Assembly (NCBI GenBank): GCA_964474685.1
Contig: CAYYTE010000029.1
Location: forward strand, 1-15,907
Length of the DNA stretch: 15,907 bases
DNA from: UBA1737 sp964474685
GTDB lineage: Bacteria > Bacillota_I > Bacilli_A > ML615J-28 > CAG-313
Direction of reading: 5' to 3'
This document shows positions 5,952 to 11,947 of the stretch, piece after piece; the first letter of the stretch is position 1; the number at the start of each line of letters is the position of its first letter. The notes under the pieces were generated by a model, which saw only the letters and a list, made by a program, of their open reading frames with translations, was not told where the DNA came from and did not search any database. The translations under genes were made by a program, and so were the position numbers.

Positions 5952-6752
5952 ATGAAGTACCGGTGTAAAAATTGTTATAAAGTACTAGGGCCACAAGAAG
6001 AGTATTGCACAAATTGTGGAGAGCATAGTAAAGAAATTCAAGAAGCTATGTTGACTGGGAATTATGATATGAGTACAACATATAAAATGAAACTCTCTTT
6101 AATTCTTTATGCTTGTTTAGCAATTGCTTTGAATGGTATTGTTATGATAACAATTGGGGTATTGAAGAAAACAGTAAATACTGGTGCATATGGTGAAATC
6201 AATAGTTTATTTGCTTCTAGTATTGTTTCTTTTATGGTTTTTCCTATTGTATTTAGAAAAGATTTAAAATCTATATTTTTTAATGGTACCAAAGAACAAT
6301 ATTTAAAAATGAGTTTATTTGGTTTATTATCTTGTTTGATTATATTGTTACTTTCCTATTTATTTCATTTTACTTCCTTTCTACCTAGTTATGTGATGGA
6401 TTTTTTACAATGTGGTGAAGCATTAAAAGGGGTAGATGGAGTTTATCTTGTAACAGTAATTCTATCATTTTTTGGCATAAGTGTTGTAGAAGAAATGGTA
6501 TTTCGGAAGTATCTAATTGATGCTTTTGATGATGGTACGCTATTAAGTGATTTTTGGATTATAATTATTTCTTCTTTAATTGCTACTCTTGGAGACTTTA
6601 TGTGGACTATGGGAGTTGAAACAATTATTTGTAGTGCCATTTTAAATTTAAGTATGAGTGCTATATATATGAATACCAATCGTAGCCTTGGTATAAACAT
6701 TTTATTAAGATTTTTATTAGTGATTGCTACAGTCATAATATTTGTGATTTAG
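5952..6752 (+). CDS. Zinc-ribbon membrane protein of CPBP (CAAX protease/bacteriocin-processing) type, probably inactive
   Basis: 266 aa from ATG 5952, which follows TGGAGGA (5938-5944). The N-terminus is a zinc ribbon, YRCKNC...EYCTNCGE, with C5, C8, C19 and C22. A polar linker precedes about six to seven hydrophobic segments (48-71, 88-103, 119-143, 164-179, 200-213, 223-241, 248-266). Segment four ends in VVEEMVFRKYL, the CPBP (Abi, PF02517-type) motif EExxxR with E180, E181 and R185. The family's next motif, SSxxFxxxH, is here SSLIATLGD, so the Phe is Ala211 and the His is Asp215. The last motif, normally ...PILLHxxNN, reads NILLRFLLV, so the second His is Arg253. With both metal-type histidines gone, proteolysis is unlikely. 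ychF starts 10 bases downstream in the same transcript. Confidence 0.75.
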   Translation: MKYRCKNCYKVLGPQEEYCTNCGEHSKEIQEAMLTGNYDMSTTYKMKLSLILYACLAIALNGIVMITIGVLKKTVNTGAYGEINSLFASSIVSFMVFPIVFRKDLKSIFFNGTKEQYLKMSLFGLLSCLIILLLSYLFHFTSFLPSYVMDFLQCGEALKGVDGVYLVTVILSFFGISVVEEMVFRKYLIDAFDDGTLLSDFWIIIISSLIATLGDFMWTMGVETIICSAILNLSMSAIYMNTNRSLGINILLRFLLVIATVIIFVI

Positions 6753-6762
6753 GAGTATAGAA

Positions 6763-7860
6763 ATGAGTTTAACAGCAGGAATTGTTGGTTTGCCAAATGT
6801 TGGAAAATCAACACTATTTAATGCAATTACCAAAGCAGGGGCATTTGTTGCGAATTATCCTTTTGCGACAATTGAACCAAATGTTGGAGTTGTTGAAGTC
6901 CATGATAAGAGATTAGATGACATTGTGGCGATAGTTCATCCTAAGAATGTAGTTGCTACTACAATTTCATTTACGGATATTGCGGGTCTTGTAAAAGGAG
7001 CTAGCCATGGTGAAGGATTAGGAAATCAATTCTTAAGTCATATTCGTGATGTGGATGCGATTTGTCATGTAGTGCGTTGTTTTGACGATGCGAATATTTC
7101 TCACGTATCGGGTAAAATCGATCCTTTAGCGGATATTGAAACAGTTAATATGGAATTGATTTTATCGGACTTAGATATGGTTGAGAAAAGACTTCCTAAG
7201 GTAGAGAAAAAAGCAGTATATAAAACGGATAAAGAAGCGGTAAAAGAATATGAAATTCTAAAGAAACTTGAATCGAATTTCCAAAAGAACATTCCCGCAA
7301 GACTTATTGATTTATCCATTGAAGATAAAGAATATATTAAAGGCTTTGAATTATTGTCTTTAAAACCTGTATTATATGTTGCGAATGTTTCAGAACAAGA
7401 TATTTTGACTGGAAATAAATATACTAAGATTGTTGAGGATTTTGCTAGTAAAGAATCATCAGAGACAGTAATAATTTCTGCTGAGATTGAAGATGAATTA
7501 AACGGTTTTGAAGAAAGTGACAAAATCGATTATTTAAAATCATTAGGAATGAAAGAAAGCGGATTAGAATCTTTGGTGCGTAAAGCGTATAAACTACTAG
7601 GTCTATGTACTTATTTTACAGAAGGTGAAAAAGAATGTAGAGCTTGGACATTTAAAAAAGGTATGAAAGCACCACAATGCGCGGGTATTATTCATACTGA
7701 TTTTGAAAAAGGCTTTATTAAAGCAGAAACTTATTCCTACGATGATTTGATGAAATATGGGACCCCTCAAAAGGTTAAAGAAGCAGGAAAAGTTAGACTT
7801 GAAGGTAAGGATTATGTTGTTCAAGATGGCGACATTATGGTATTTAGATTTAACGTATAA
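6763..7860 (+). CDS. ychF: Redox-regulated ATPase YchF (Obg-like ATPase)
   Basis: Ribosome-associated P-loop NTPase of the OBG family that prefers ATP; its cellular role is still debated, with links to stress response and translation. The length of 365 aa is typical. Walker A/G1 is GLPNVGKST (9-17), switch II is DIAGLVKGAS (72-81), and G4 is NVSE (208-211) in place of the GTPase NKxD, the hallmark of ATP specificity. A coiled-coil insertion (about 135-205) is followed by a TGS domain (about 281-364) ending GDIMVFRFNV. ATG 6763 has GGAG (6752-6755) 7 bases upstream, overlapping the preceding stop. cca follows 9 bases after the stop. Confidence 0.97.
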   Translation: MSLTAGIVGLPNVGKSTLFNAITKAGAFVANYPFATIEPNVGVVEVHDKRLDDIVAIVHPKNVVATTISFTDIAGLVKGASHGEGLGNQFLSHIRDVDAICHVVRCFDDANISHVSGKIDPLADIETVNMELILSDLDMVEKRLPKVEKKAVYKTDKEAVKEYEILKKLESNFQKNIPARLIDLSIEDKEYIKGFELLSLKPVLYVANVSEQDILTGNKYTKIVEDFASKESSETVIISAEIEDELNGFEESDKIDYLKSLGMKESGLESLVRKAYKLLGLCTYFTEGEKECRAWTFKKGMKAPQCAGIIHTDFEKGFIKAETYSYDDLMKYGTPQKVKEAGKVRLEGKDYVVQDGDIMVFRFNV

Positions 7861-7869
7861 GGATTATTT

Positions 7870-9135
7870 ATGAAAGAAAAGAATTATTTAGAATATCTAA
7901 AACTGAACGATTTAAATCGTTATAATTACTTTCAAAAAGGAATTGAGATTATTCGTAAACTCACATCAGAGATGTATGAAGCTTATTTTGTTGGTGGAGT
8001 GGTTCGTGACTACTTATTGCAAGTACCTTTTACAGATATTGATATCGCCACATCTTGTACACCAGAAGAATTACAAAAAATATACAATGATTGTGATTGT
8101 ACATTTGCTGAATATGGCTGTGTAAAAATTACTATGGATAGTTTTGTTTTTGATGTTACTACTTTTCGAGTTGAATCCTATGAGACCTCTCGAAAGGTAA
8201 ACTCACTTCATTTTTCTAAAAAGTTATCCGAAGATGTTTGTAGACGAGACTATACAGTGAATGCAATGGCAATGACACCGAATCTTCAAATTATTGATTT
8301 TTATAGCGGACAAAAAGATGTACAATCCAAAATAATTTCAATCATTGGAGATGCGAAGCTTCGATTCACTGAAGACCCTATACGTATATTTAGAGGACTC
8401 GATTTGATTGCTCGGTTTGGTTTTCATCCGAATTTAAAAACTACAATTGGAATGGAAAAAACAGCACACAATCTAGAATCAATTACGCCGCTTGTTTTTT
8501 ATGATTCACTTCAAAAATTATTTGATGCACCTTTTGGAAAAAAAGCAATAGAGTTTATGAATTATCATGATTTATTTAGCTATGATGATACATTAAGTTA
8601 TTGGATGAAACGGATAAATAAAAAATATGATGAATTAACAACATCTGAGAAATGGGGATTACTTGCTATAATCAAAAAAGATTTCCCTGAGAATTCTTTT
8701 ACCCATATGAAACAAAAATTAATGAATCACTATCTTGCTACTTGCAATAGTTTACTAGAAAGTGACATTACTGTGGATTACTTATTTACTGAGGATGTTG
8801 AATTTTTGTTATCTTGTGATAAGTTAAATATGTTAAAAGATAAAACTTATTTGTCAAAACAAAAGGAAATTAAAAAGAAATCAAAACAAATGCCTATTCA
8901 AAAACCAAGTGAACTAGCAATACCTATGGAAGAATTAATTCAAAATGGAATTGAAGGCCAATATGTTGATACGATTAAAAATAAATTGTTAAAAGAAGTC
9001 CTTCATCGAAATATTGATAATGCTCAGCCGGTGTTGTTACTTCGTGCAAAAGAAATTTATAATCAATTAAAAAACTCTTTAGATAGTGAAGAATACACTA
9101 ATACAGAGTTTCATGGAGGGAAGGAAGAAAAATGA
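7870..9135 (+). CDS. cca: CCA-adding tRNA nucleotidyltransferase (class II)
   Basis: Adds or repairs the 3' CCA of tRNAs using CTP and ATP. The protein has 421 aa. The nucleotidyltransferase head has GG (42-43) and RD (46-47) in YFVGGVVRDYLL, and the metal-binding DID (56-58) in TDIDIATS. RRDYTVNAMA (125-134) is the ribose-recognition motif, and EDPIRIFRG (168-176) contains the EDxxRxxR nucleotide template (E168, D169, R172, R175). The C-terminal neck, body and tail are helical and diverged. The three tRNA genes here already encode CCA, so repair is probably its main job for them. AAGGA (7859-7863) precedes the ATG. Its TGA stop overlaps the ATG of yhaM as ATGA. A poly(A) polymerase of the same superfamily is the alternative; Firmicute context favours CCA addition. 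Confidence 0.93.
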   Translation: MKEKNYLEYLKLNDLNRYNYFQKGIEIIRKLTSEMYEAYFVGGVVRDYLLQVPFTDIDIATSCTPEELQKIYNDCDCTFAEYGCVKITMDSFVFDVTTFRVESYETSRKVNSLHFSKKLSEDVCRRDYTVNAMAMTPNLQIIDFYSGQKDVQSKIISIIGDAKLRFTEDPIRIFRGLDLIARFGFHPNLKTTIGMEKTAHNLESITPLVFYDSLQKLFDAPFGKKAIEFMNYHDLFSYDDTLSYWMKRINKKYDELTTSEKWGLLAIIKKDFPENSFTHMKQKLMNHYLATCNSLLESDITVDYLFTEDVEFLLSCDKLNMLKDKTYLSKQKEIKKKSKQMPIQKPSELAIPMEELIQNGIEGQYVDTIKNKLLKEVLHRNIDNAQPVLLLRAKEIYNQLKNSLDSEEYTNTEFHGGKEEK

Positions 9136-10088
9136 AAAAATTTGTAGAAATAGAAATAGGGGAAGATGTAGAAATTTATGCGTTAGTAGAGTCATTTCAA
9201 AAAAGGTATACTCCGAATAAGAGTTCTTATTATTGTATGACTTTATCTGATGGTGATACTCAAGTTGATTCTAGAGTATGGGATACAGGACTTATTGAAA
9301 ATAATAATGTAAAAAGTGGGAAAGTATATTTTTTTAAAGCACATGCAAATCAATATGCGGGGAAAACGCAATATGTTATTTCAGGTATTCGTGAGATTAC
9401 CGAAGGAGAAGTAGATACGGAGGCTTTTTTTCGTCAAGCACCACTCGATGAAGCGGCTTTGAGAAGTAATATTAAGTCTTATATAAATAAGATTAAGGAT
9501 TCCATTTTAAAAAATATTGTAATTAAATCAATAGAACCGGTTGCAAATGATTATTTTTCATTTCCAGCCGCAATGTCTATGCATCATAATTTTGTAGGTG
9601 GTCTTGCCTATCATACCTATTCAATGTTAAGACTTGCGGATAGTTGTATTGCAATATATCCAGGGATCAATCCGGATATTTTATATTCCGGAGTACTTCT
9701 TCACGATATTGGTAAAACAAAAGAACTTAGTGGGCCTCAATCCCCAAGTTATACTAAAGAAGGTAATCTTTTAGGGCATATAGTCATTGGATTACAAATG
9801 ATTTCTGTTGTAGCAAAAGAATTAAATATAGAGAATACAGAAGAAGTATTAGTGCTAGAGCACCTTATTGCTAGCCATCATGGTGAGTTAGAATATGGAA
9901 GTCCAAAGGAACCTGATACAATTGAGGCATATGCACTTCATTTAATTGATTTAATGGACTCTCAATTAACTCCATTATCTCAAGAAGTGGTGCATACAAA
10001 ACCAGGAACTAGTTCTGCACCTATTGCAAACATAAACAGAAAAAGCCTTTATGTTGCGGATGTAAAAACAAATGAATCAAATAAATAG
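9132..10088 (+). CDS. yhaM: 3'-5' exoribonuclease YhaM family (OB fold plus HD domain)
   Basis: Cytosolic Mn-dependent 3'-5' exonuclease in Bacillus, acting in RNA turnover. The 318 aa match the family. An OB-fold domain (about 10-92, with YYCMTLSDGDTQVDSRVWD) precedes an HD phosphohydrolase domain. That domain shows MHHNFVGGLAYHTYSM (H161), LLHDIGKTKEL (H191-D192), GHIVIG (H216), IASHHGE (H249-H250) and a later Asp in LIDLMDSQL. The start overlaps the cca stop (ATGA) and is served by GGAGGGAAGG (9116-9125). Pairing a CCA-adding enzyme with a 3' exonuclease in one operon ties together two activities that act on RNA 3' ends. This is inference from position. Confidence 0.92.
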   Translation: MKKFVEIEIGEDVEIYALVESFQKRYTPNKSSYYCMTLSDGDTQVDSRVWDTGLIENNNVKSGKVYFFKAHANQYAGKTQYVISGIREITEGEVDTEAFFRQAPLDEAALRSNIKSYINKIKDSILKNIVIKSIEPVANDYFSFPAAMSMHHNFVGGLAYHTYSMLRLADSCIAIYPGINPDILYSGVLLHDIGKTKELSGPQSPSYTKEGNLLGHIVIGLQMISVVAKELNIENTEEVLVLEHLIASHHGELEYGSPKEPDTIEAYALHLIDLMDSQLTPLSQEVVHTKPGTSSAPIANINRKSLYVADVKTNESNK

Positions 10089-10095
10089 TATAAAT

Positions 10096-10130
10096 AGGGA
10101 ATTCTAATTGAATTCCTTATCTTTCTTTTT
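10096..10130 (+). terminator. Probable terminator after yhaM
   Basis: AGGGAATTC (10096-10104), loop TAATT, GAATTCCTT (10110-10118), a 9-bp stem with a G-T pair, followed by a broken T-rich tail (ATCTTTCTTTTT). Confidence 0.7.
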
Positions 10131-10164
10131 AATATCGTTATTAAACAAAATTAATATACTTTTC

Positions 10165-10193
10165 TTTACATTTTATTAAAAAATTGGTATACT
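10165..10193 (+). promoter_or_regulatory. tRNA-Leu promoter
   Basis: TTTACA (10165-10170), a 17-base spacer, and TATACT (10188-10193) with TG at 10185-10186, an extended -10 (TGGTATACT). Transcription would start near 10200, one or two bases before the mature tRNA, so almost no 5' leader is expected. Confidence 0.8.
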
Positions 10194-10201
10194 ATAAATA
10201 G

Positions 10202-10286
10202 GCGACAGTGGCGGAATGGTAGACGCGCTACTTTGAGGTGGTAGTGGGCATTGCTCGTGTGAGTTCAAGTCTCATCTGTCGCACCA
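10202..10286 (+). tRNA. tRNA-Leu(GAG)
   Basis: The acceptor stem GCGACAG/CTGTCGC (10202-10208/10276-10282) is perfect, with discriminator A10283 and encoded CCA (10284-10286). The anticodon stem is CTACT/GGTAG with a closing T-G. The loop TTGAGGT carries GAG (10235-10237), reading CUC and CUU. A long variable arm (GGGCATTGCTC) is present as in all tRNA-Leu. The T arm is GTGAG-TTCAAGT-CTCAT. It is a single gene with its own promoter and terminators, and it marks the left edge of the accessory region. Confidence 0.96.
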
Positions 10287-10299
10287 TTAAAGTCGGTCA

Positions 10300-10320
10300 A
10301 AAAGTCTTTTGTAGACTTTT
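10300..10320 (+). terminator. First hairpin after tRNA-Leu
   Basis: AAAAGTCT (10300-10307), loop TTTGT, AGACTTTT (10313-10320). The T tract is only the four bases of the stem end, so it is a weak terminator or processing hairpin ahead of the stronger one at 10329. Confidence 0.5.
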
Positions 10321-10328
10321 AAAAAATA

Positions 10329-10389
10329 AGCTATTTTCACAATAATTCATAGTTTTCTATGATGAAATGCTGAAAATAGCTCTTTTTTT
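10329..10389 (+). terminator. Strong terminator after tRNA-Leu
   Basis: AGCTATTTTCA (10329-10339) pairs perfectly with TGAAAATAGCT (10371-10381) and runs into CT7. The long loop holds its own hairpin, TCATAG-TTTT-CTATGA, giving a stacked structure. Confidence 0.85.
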
Positions 10390-10411
10390 ATTTAAAAAGT
10401 GTAGAGCTATA

Positions 10412-10436
10412 CGAAGGAGCCCACCCTTCGTTTTTT
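10412..10436 (+). terminator. Additional terminator-like hairpin
   Basis: CGAAGG (10412-10417), loop AGCCCAC, CCTTCG (10425-10430), then T6 (10431-10436). It lies 23 bases beyond the tRNA-Leu terminator with no gene between them, so it may belong to a lost or displaced transcript. Confidence 0.55.
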
Positions 10437-10661
10437 ACGGCTAGACTGGGGGAGTTGAACTAATTTAAAATTTTAGGAACAAGGGGATTTGAATATTAGT
10501 ATCATTACCAATTTTTAAACAGGTTTTAAGGTCTTTGTCAGGTCTTTATCCAAAACAGGAGTAAATATAGGTAAAAGCATATTGAAGAGAATGTTGACGA
10601 TAAGTTAACGCTTTAATAATTTTTAATTTTTTTATTTAATATGCTTAAATAAATAAACTCC
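10437..10661. other. Gene-free stretch with two tRNA T-arm-like fragments
   Basis: No credible ORF on either strand. On the minus strand, GTTCAACTCCCCCAGTCTAG (10441-10460) and ATTCAAATCCCCTT (10481-10494) look like the T-loop and 3' T-stem of tRNAs. Their 5' stem halves do not match, so they are not genes. AGGTCTTT occurs twice around 10530-10550. The rest is plain AT-rich sequence. Confidence 0.4.
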
Positions 10662-10690
10662 TTGCATTATTTTCCATATTATGGTAAAAT
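10662..10690 (+). promoter_or_regulatory. Promoter of the leader/attenuator unit
   Basis: TTGCAT (10662-10667), a 17-base spacer, and TAAAAT (10685-10690) with TG at 10682-10683, giving TGGTAAAAT. It matches the promoter style of the rest of the window. Transcription would start near 10697. Confidence 0.7.
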
Positions 10691-10696
10691 AAAGTT

Positions 10697-10793
10697 GTAA
10701 TATATTAATATTCCCTAAGTCTGCTTTAATACACTCTTAAGAAAAATATATACTGACTAGATACAAGCTCTCTTAGGAAAAGGGGGCTTTTTT
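10697..10793 (+). ncRNA. Candidate ~97-nt leader or small RNA ending in a terminator
   Basis: From the predicted start, about 70 AT-rich bases lead to a terminator: AAGCTCTCTT (10765-10774), loop AGGAA, AAGGGGGCTT (10780-10789), T6 (10788-10793). The stem is 10 bp with two G-T pairs. CCTAAG (10714-10719) can pair with CTTAGG (10772-10777), which would break the terminator stem. CTAAGTC (10715-10721) can instead pair with GACTAG (10755-10760). Mutually exclusive pairings of this kind are the signature of an attenuator, but no known riboswitch or T-box core is recognised. It could also be a free small RNA. Confidence 0.45.
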
Positions 10794-10873
10794 GCCTGAA
10801 AATAGATTATTATGTGTAAAGTTCATATAATAATAGTGATAAAACATAAAAGACAGTATGGGGAGGTACTAGT

Positions 10874-10948
10874 ATGTTAATTTATTTAGTATTAAAACGT
10901 ATCATCAAAGAGTTAGTAGGCCATAGTATACGGTCAGAAGTATACTAA
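10874..10948 (+). CDS. Small hydrophobic peptide ORF (24 aa)
   Basis: ATG 10874 follows a near-perfect ribosome site, GGGGAGGT (10860-10867), at 6-base spacing, the best in this part of the window. The peptide begins MLIYLVLKRIIKELV and ends in RSEVY. It is amphipathic to hydrophobic in its first half and could be membrane-associated. It resembles the 29-aa ORF at 11408 in start, IYL motif, central II and E-LV, and RS-V end. TATAAT at 10826-10831 may give it a promoter besides the one at 10662. Length alone makes it uncertain. Confidence 0.4.
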   Translation: MLIYLVLKRIIKELVGHSIRSEVY

Positions 10949-10981
10949 CTATATTATTAAAGAGATAGTGTCAAATAAATT

Positions 10982-11383
10982 ATGAAAAAAATCTTTTTTG
11001 TAATTGTTCTTATAATGCTTAGTATTGCAATGATTGGTTGTACTAGATCAGAATATGTTTATATTTTCCATTTTTCTGTTACAGAAGGAGAATTAACTAT
11101 TCAAACCACAGATTCCTTTAATCCAACAATTAAACGTTGTAATGACTTTAGTGTTTGTGAACTTAATTGTGGAGAAAATAGTTATTGTATAGTACTTCGT
11201 GGAGGTAAAAAAGAAAGTCGCGAAGTAACATTTATCGCAACCCTCAAAGAAGGATATAAGGTAAAAGAGTGGACATTTAATGGCAAAGTAGTAGAAGAAA
11301 ATAAAACAAATACTTATACCGCTATTGTAACAAATGAAGATAATTATAATGGTGAAATAGCTGTAAAATTTGATAACATATAA
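10982..11383 (+). CDS. Putative lipoprotein with an InlB B-repeat-like end
   Basis: 133 aa. The signal MKKIFFVIVLIMLSIAMIGC has a lipobox ending at C20, so it should be a membrane-anchored surface lipoprotein. The short mature part has four more Cys in a cluster (KRCNDFSVCELNCGENSYC), possibly two disulfides. The last 50 residues, EVTFIATLKEGYKVKEW then FNGKVV and NTYTAIVTNED, match my memory of the divergent InlB B-repeat seen in Firmicute surface proteins. No ribosome site is found near the ATG and an in-frame stop at 10976-10978 excludes an earlier start, so translation may depend on the ORF just upstream. It appears to be in one transcription unit with the next four ORFs. Confidence 0.75.
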   Translation: MKKIFFVIVLIMLSIAMIGCTRSEYVYIFHFSVTEGELTIQTTDSFNPTIKRCNDFSVCELNCGENSYCIVLRGGKKESREVTFIATLKEGYKVKEWTFNGKVVEENKTNTYTAIVTNEDNYNGEIAVKFDNI

Positions 11384-11407
11384 TATAAATAATATGAGGT
11401 ATTACAC

Positions 11408-11497
11408 ATGATTAAGATTTATTTAATGAATATGGTGATTATCTTTGAAACGTTAGTTGAATATATAATAAATATTGAAAGGAGTGACGTGAAATGA
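11408..11497 (+). CDS. Small hydrophobic peptide ORF (29 aa), paralogue-like to 10874
   Basis: ATG 11408 has TGAGGT (11395-11400) at 7-base spacing. The peptide starts MIKIYLMNMVIIFETLVEY and ends SDVK. Its TGA overlaps the ATG of the lipoprotein at 11494 (ATGA), the classic layout of translational coupling. Like the ORF at 10874, it sits just before a lipoprotein gene. It may be a leader peptide, a small membrane partner, or the product of duplicating the whole peptide-lipoprotein pair. Confidence 0.4.
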   Translation: MIKIYLMNMVIIFETLVEYIINIERSDVK

Positions 11498-11946
11498 AGA
11501 AAGTATTTTTAGTTTTCATGAGTTTAATGTTAACAATGTGTTTAGCTGGTTGTAATGCAATAAATAAAAATGATTTTGAATGCATTGTTGATGTGGATAA
11601 AACGAATGTTAAGGTTGGAGAAACTATTAAAATTAGAGCATTTATTAAAAATAATATTAAAAAAAGCATTAAAATACAAGCTGCGCATACTGATTTTAAA
11701 AAAATTGAAGATAGCATAATGATAGGCGTTTTTAATGAATTTGAAGATCATGATTTTATAATTAATTCAAAAGGTGGACCACTAAAAAAATTTAAGATAG
11801 AAAAAGACACTGTAATTGAAAAAGAGTTGGAATATGAAATCATATCGTTAAATAATCTAGAAGTAGAAGCTCAATTTTATTTTTATATTAATAATGAATT
11901 AGTAATCATCAAAAGTAATGTAATAAGAATATTCGTTGAGGAGTAA
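11494..11946 (+). CDS. Putative lipoprotein with an Ig-like beta domain
   Basis: 150 aa. The signal MKKVFLVFMSLMLTMCLAGC carries a clean LAGC lipobox, with lipidation at C20. The mature part looks all-beta: VDVDKTNVKVGETIKIRAF opens like an Ig-like or adhesion domain (the VGETIxI turn) and the end has alternating strands (IIKSNVIRIFVEE). I see no enzyme motif. The ribosome site GAAAGGAGTGA (11478-11488) is strong. The secreted protease-LRR gene starts 1 base after its stop, so the products are likely made together at the cell surface. Confidence 0.75.
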   Translation: MKKVFLVFMSLMLTMCLAGCNAINKNDFECIVDVDKTNVKVGETIKIRAFIKNNIKKSIKIQAAHTDFKKIEDSIMIGVFNEFEDHDFIINSKGGPLKKFKIEKDTVIEKELEYEIISLNNLEVEAQFYFYINNELVIIKSNVIRIFVEE

Positions 11947-11947
11947 T

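Noticed and set aside
7101..7523. Minus-strand ORF of 140 aa, Ser-rich
   Set aside because: It lies wholly inside ychF, which is certain; the composition is that of a reversed Lys/Glu-rich coding strand.
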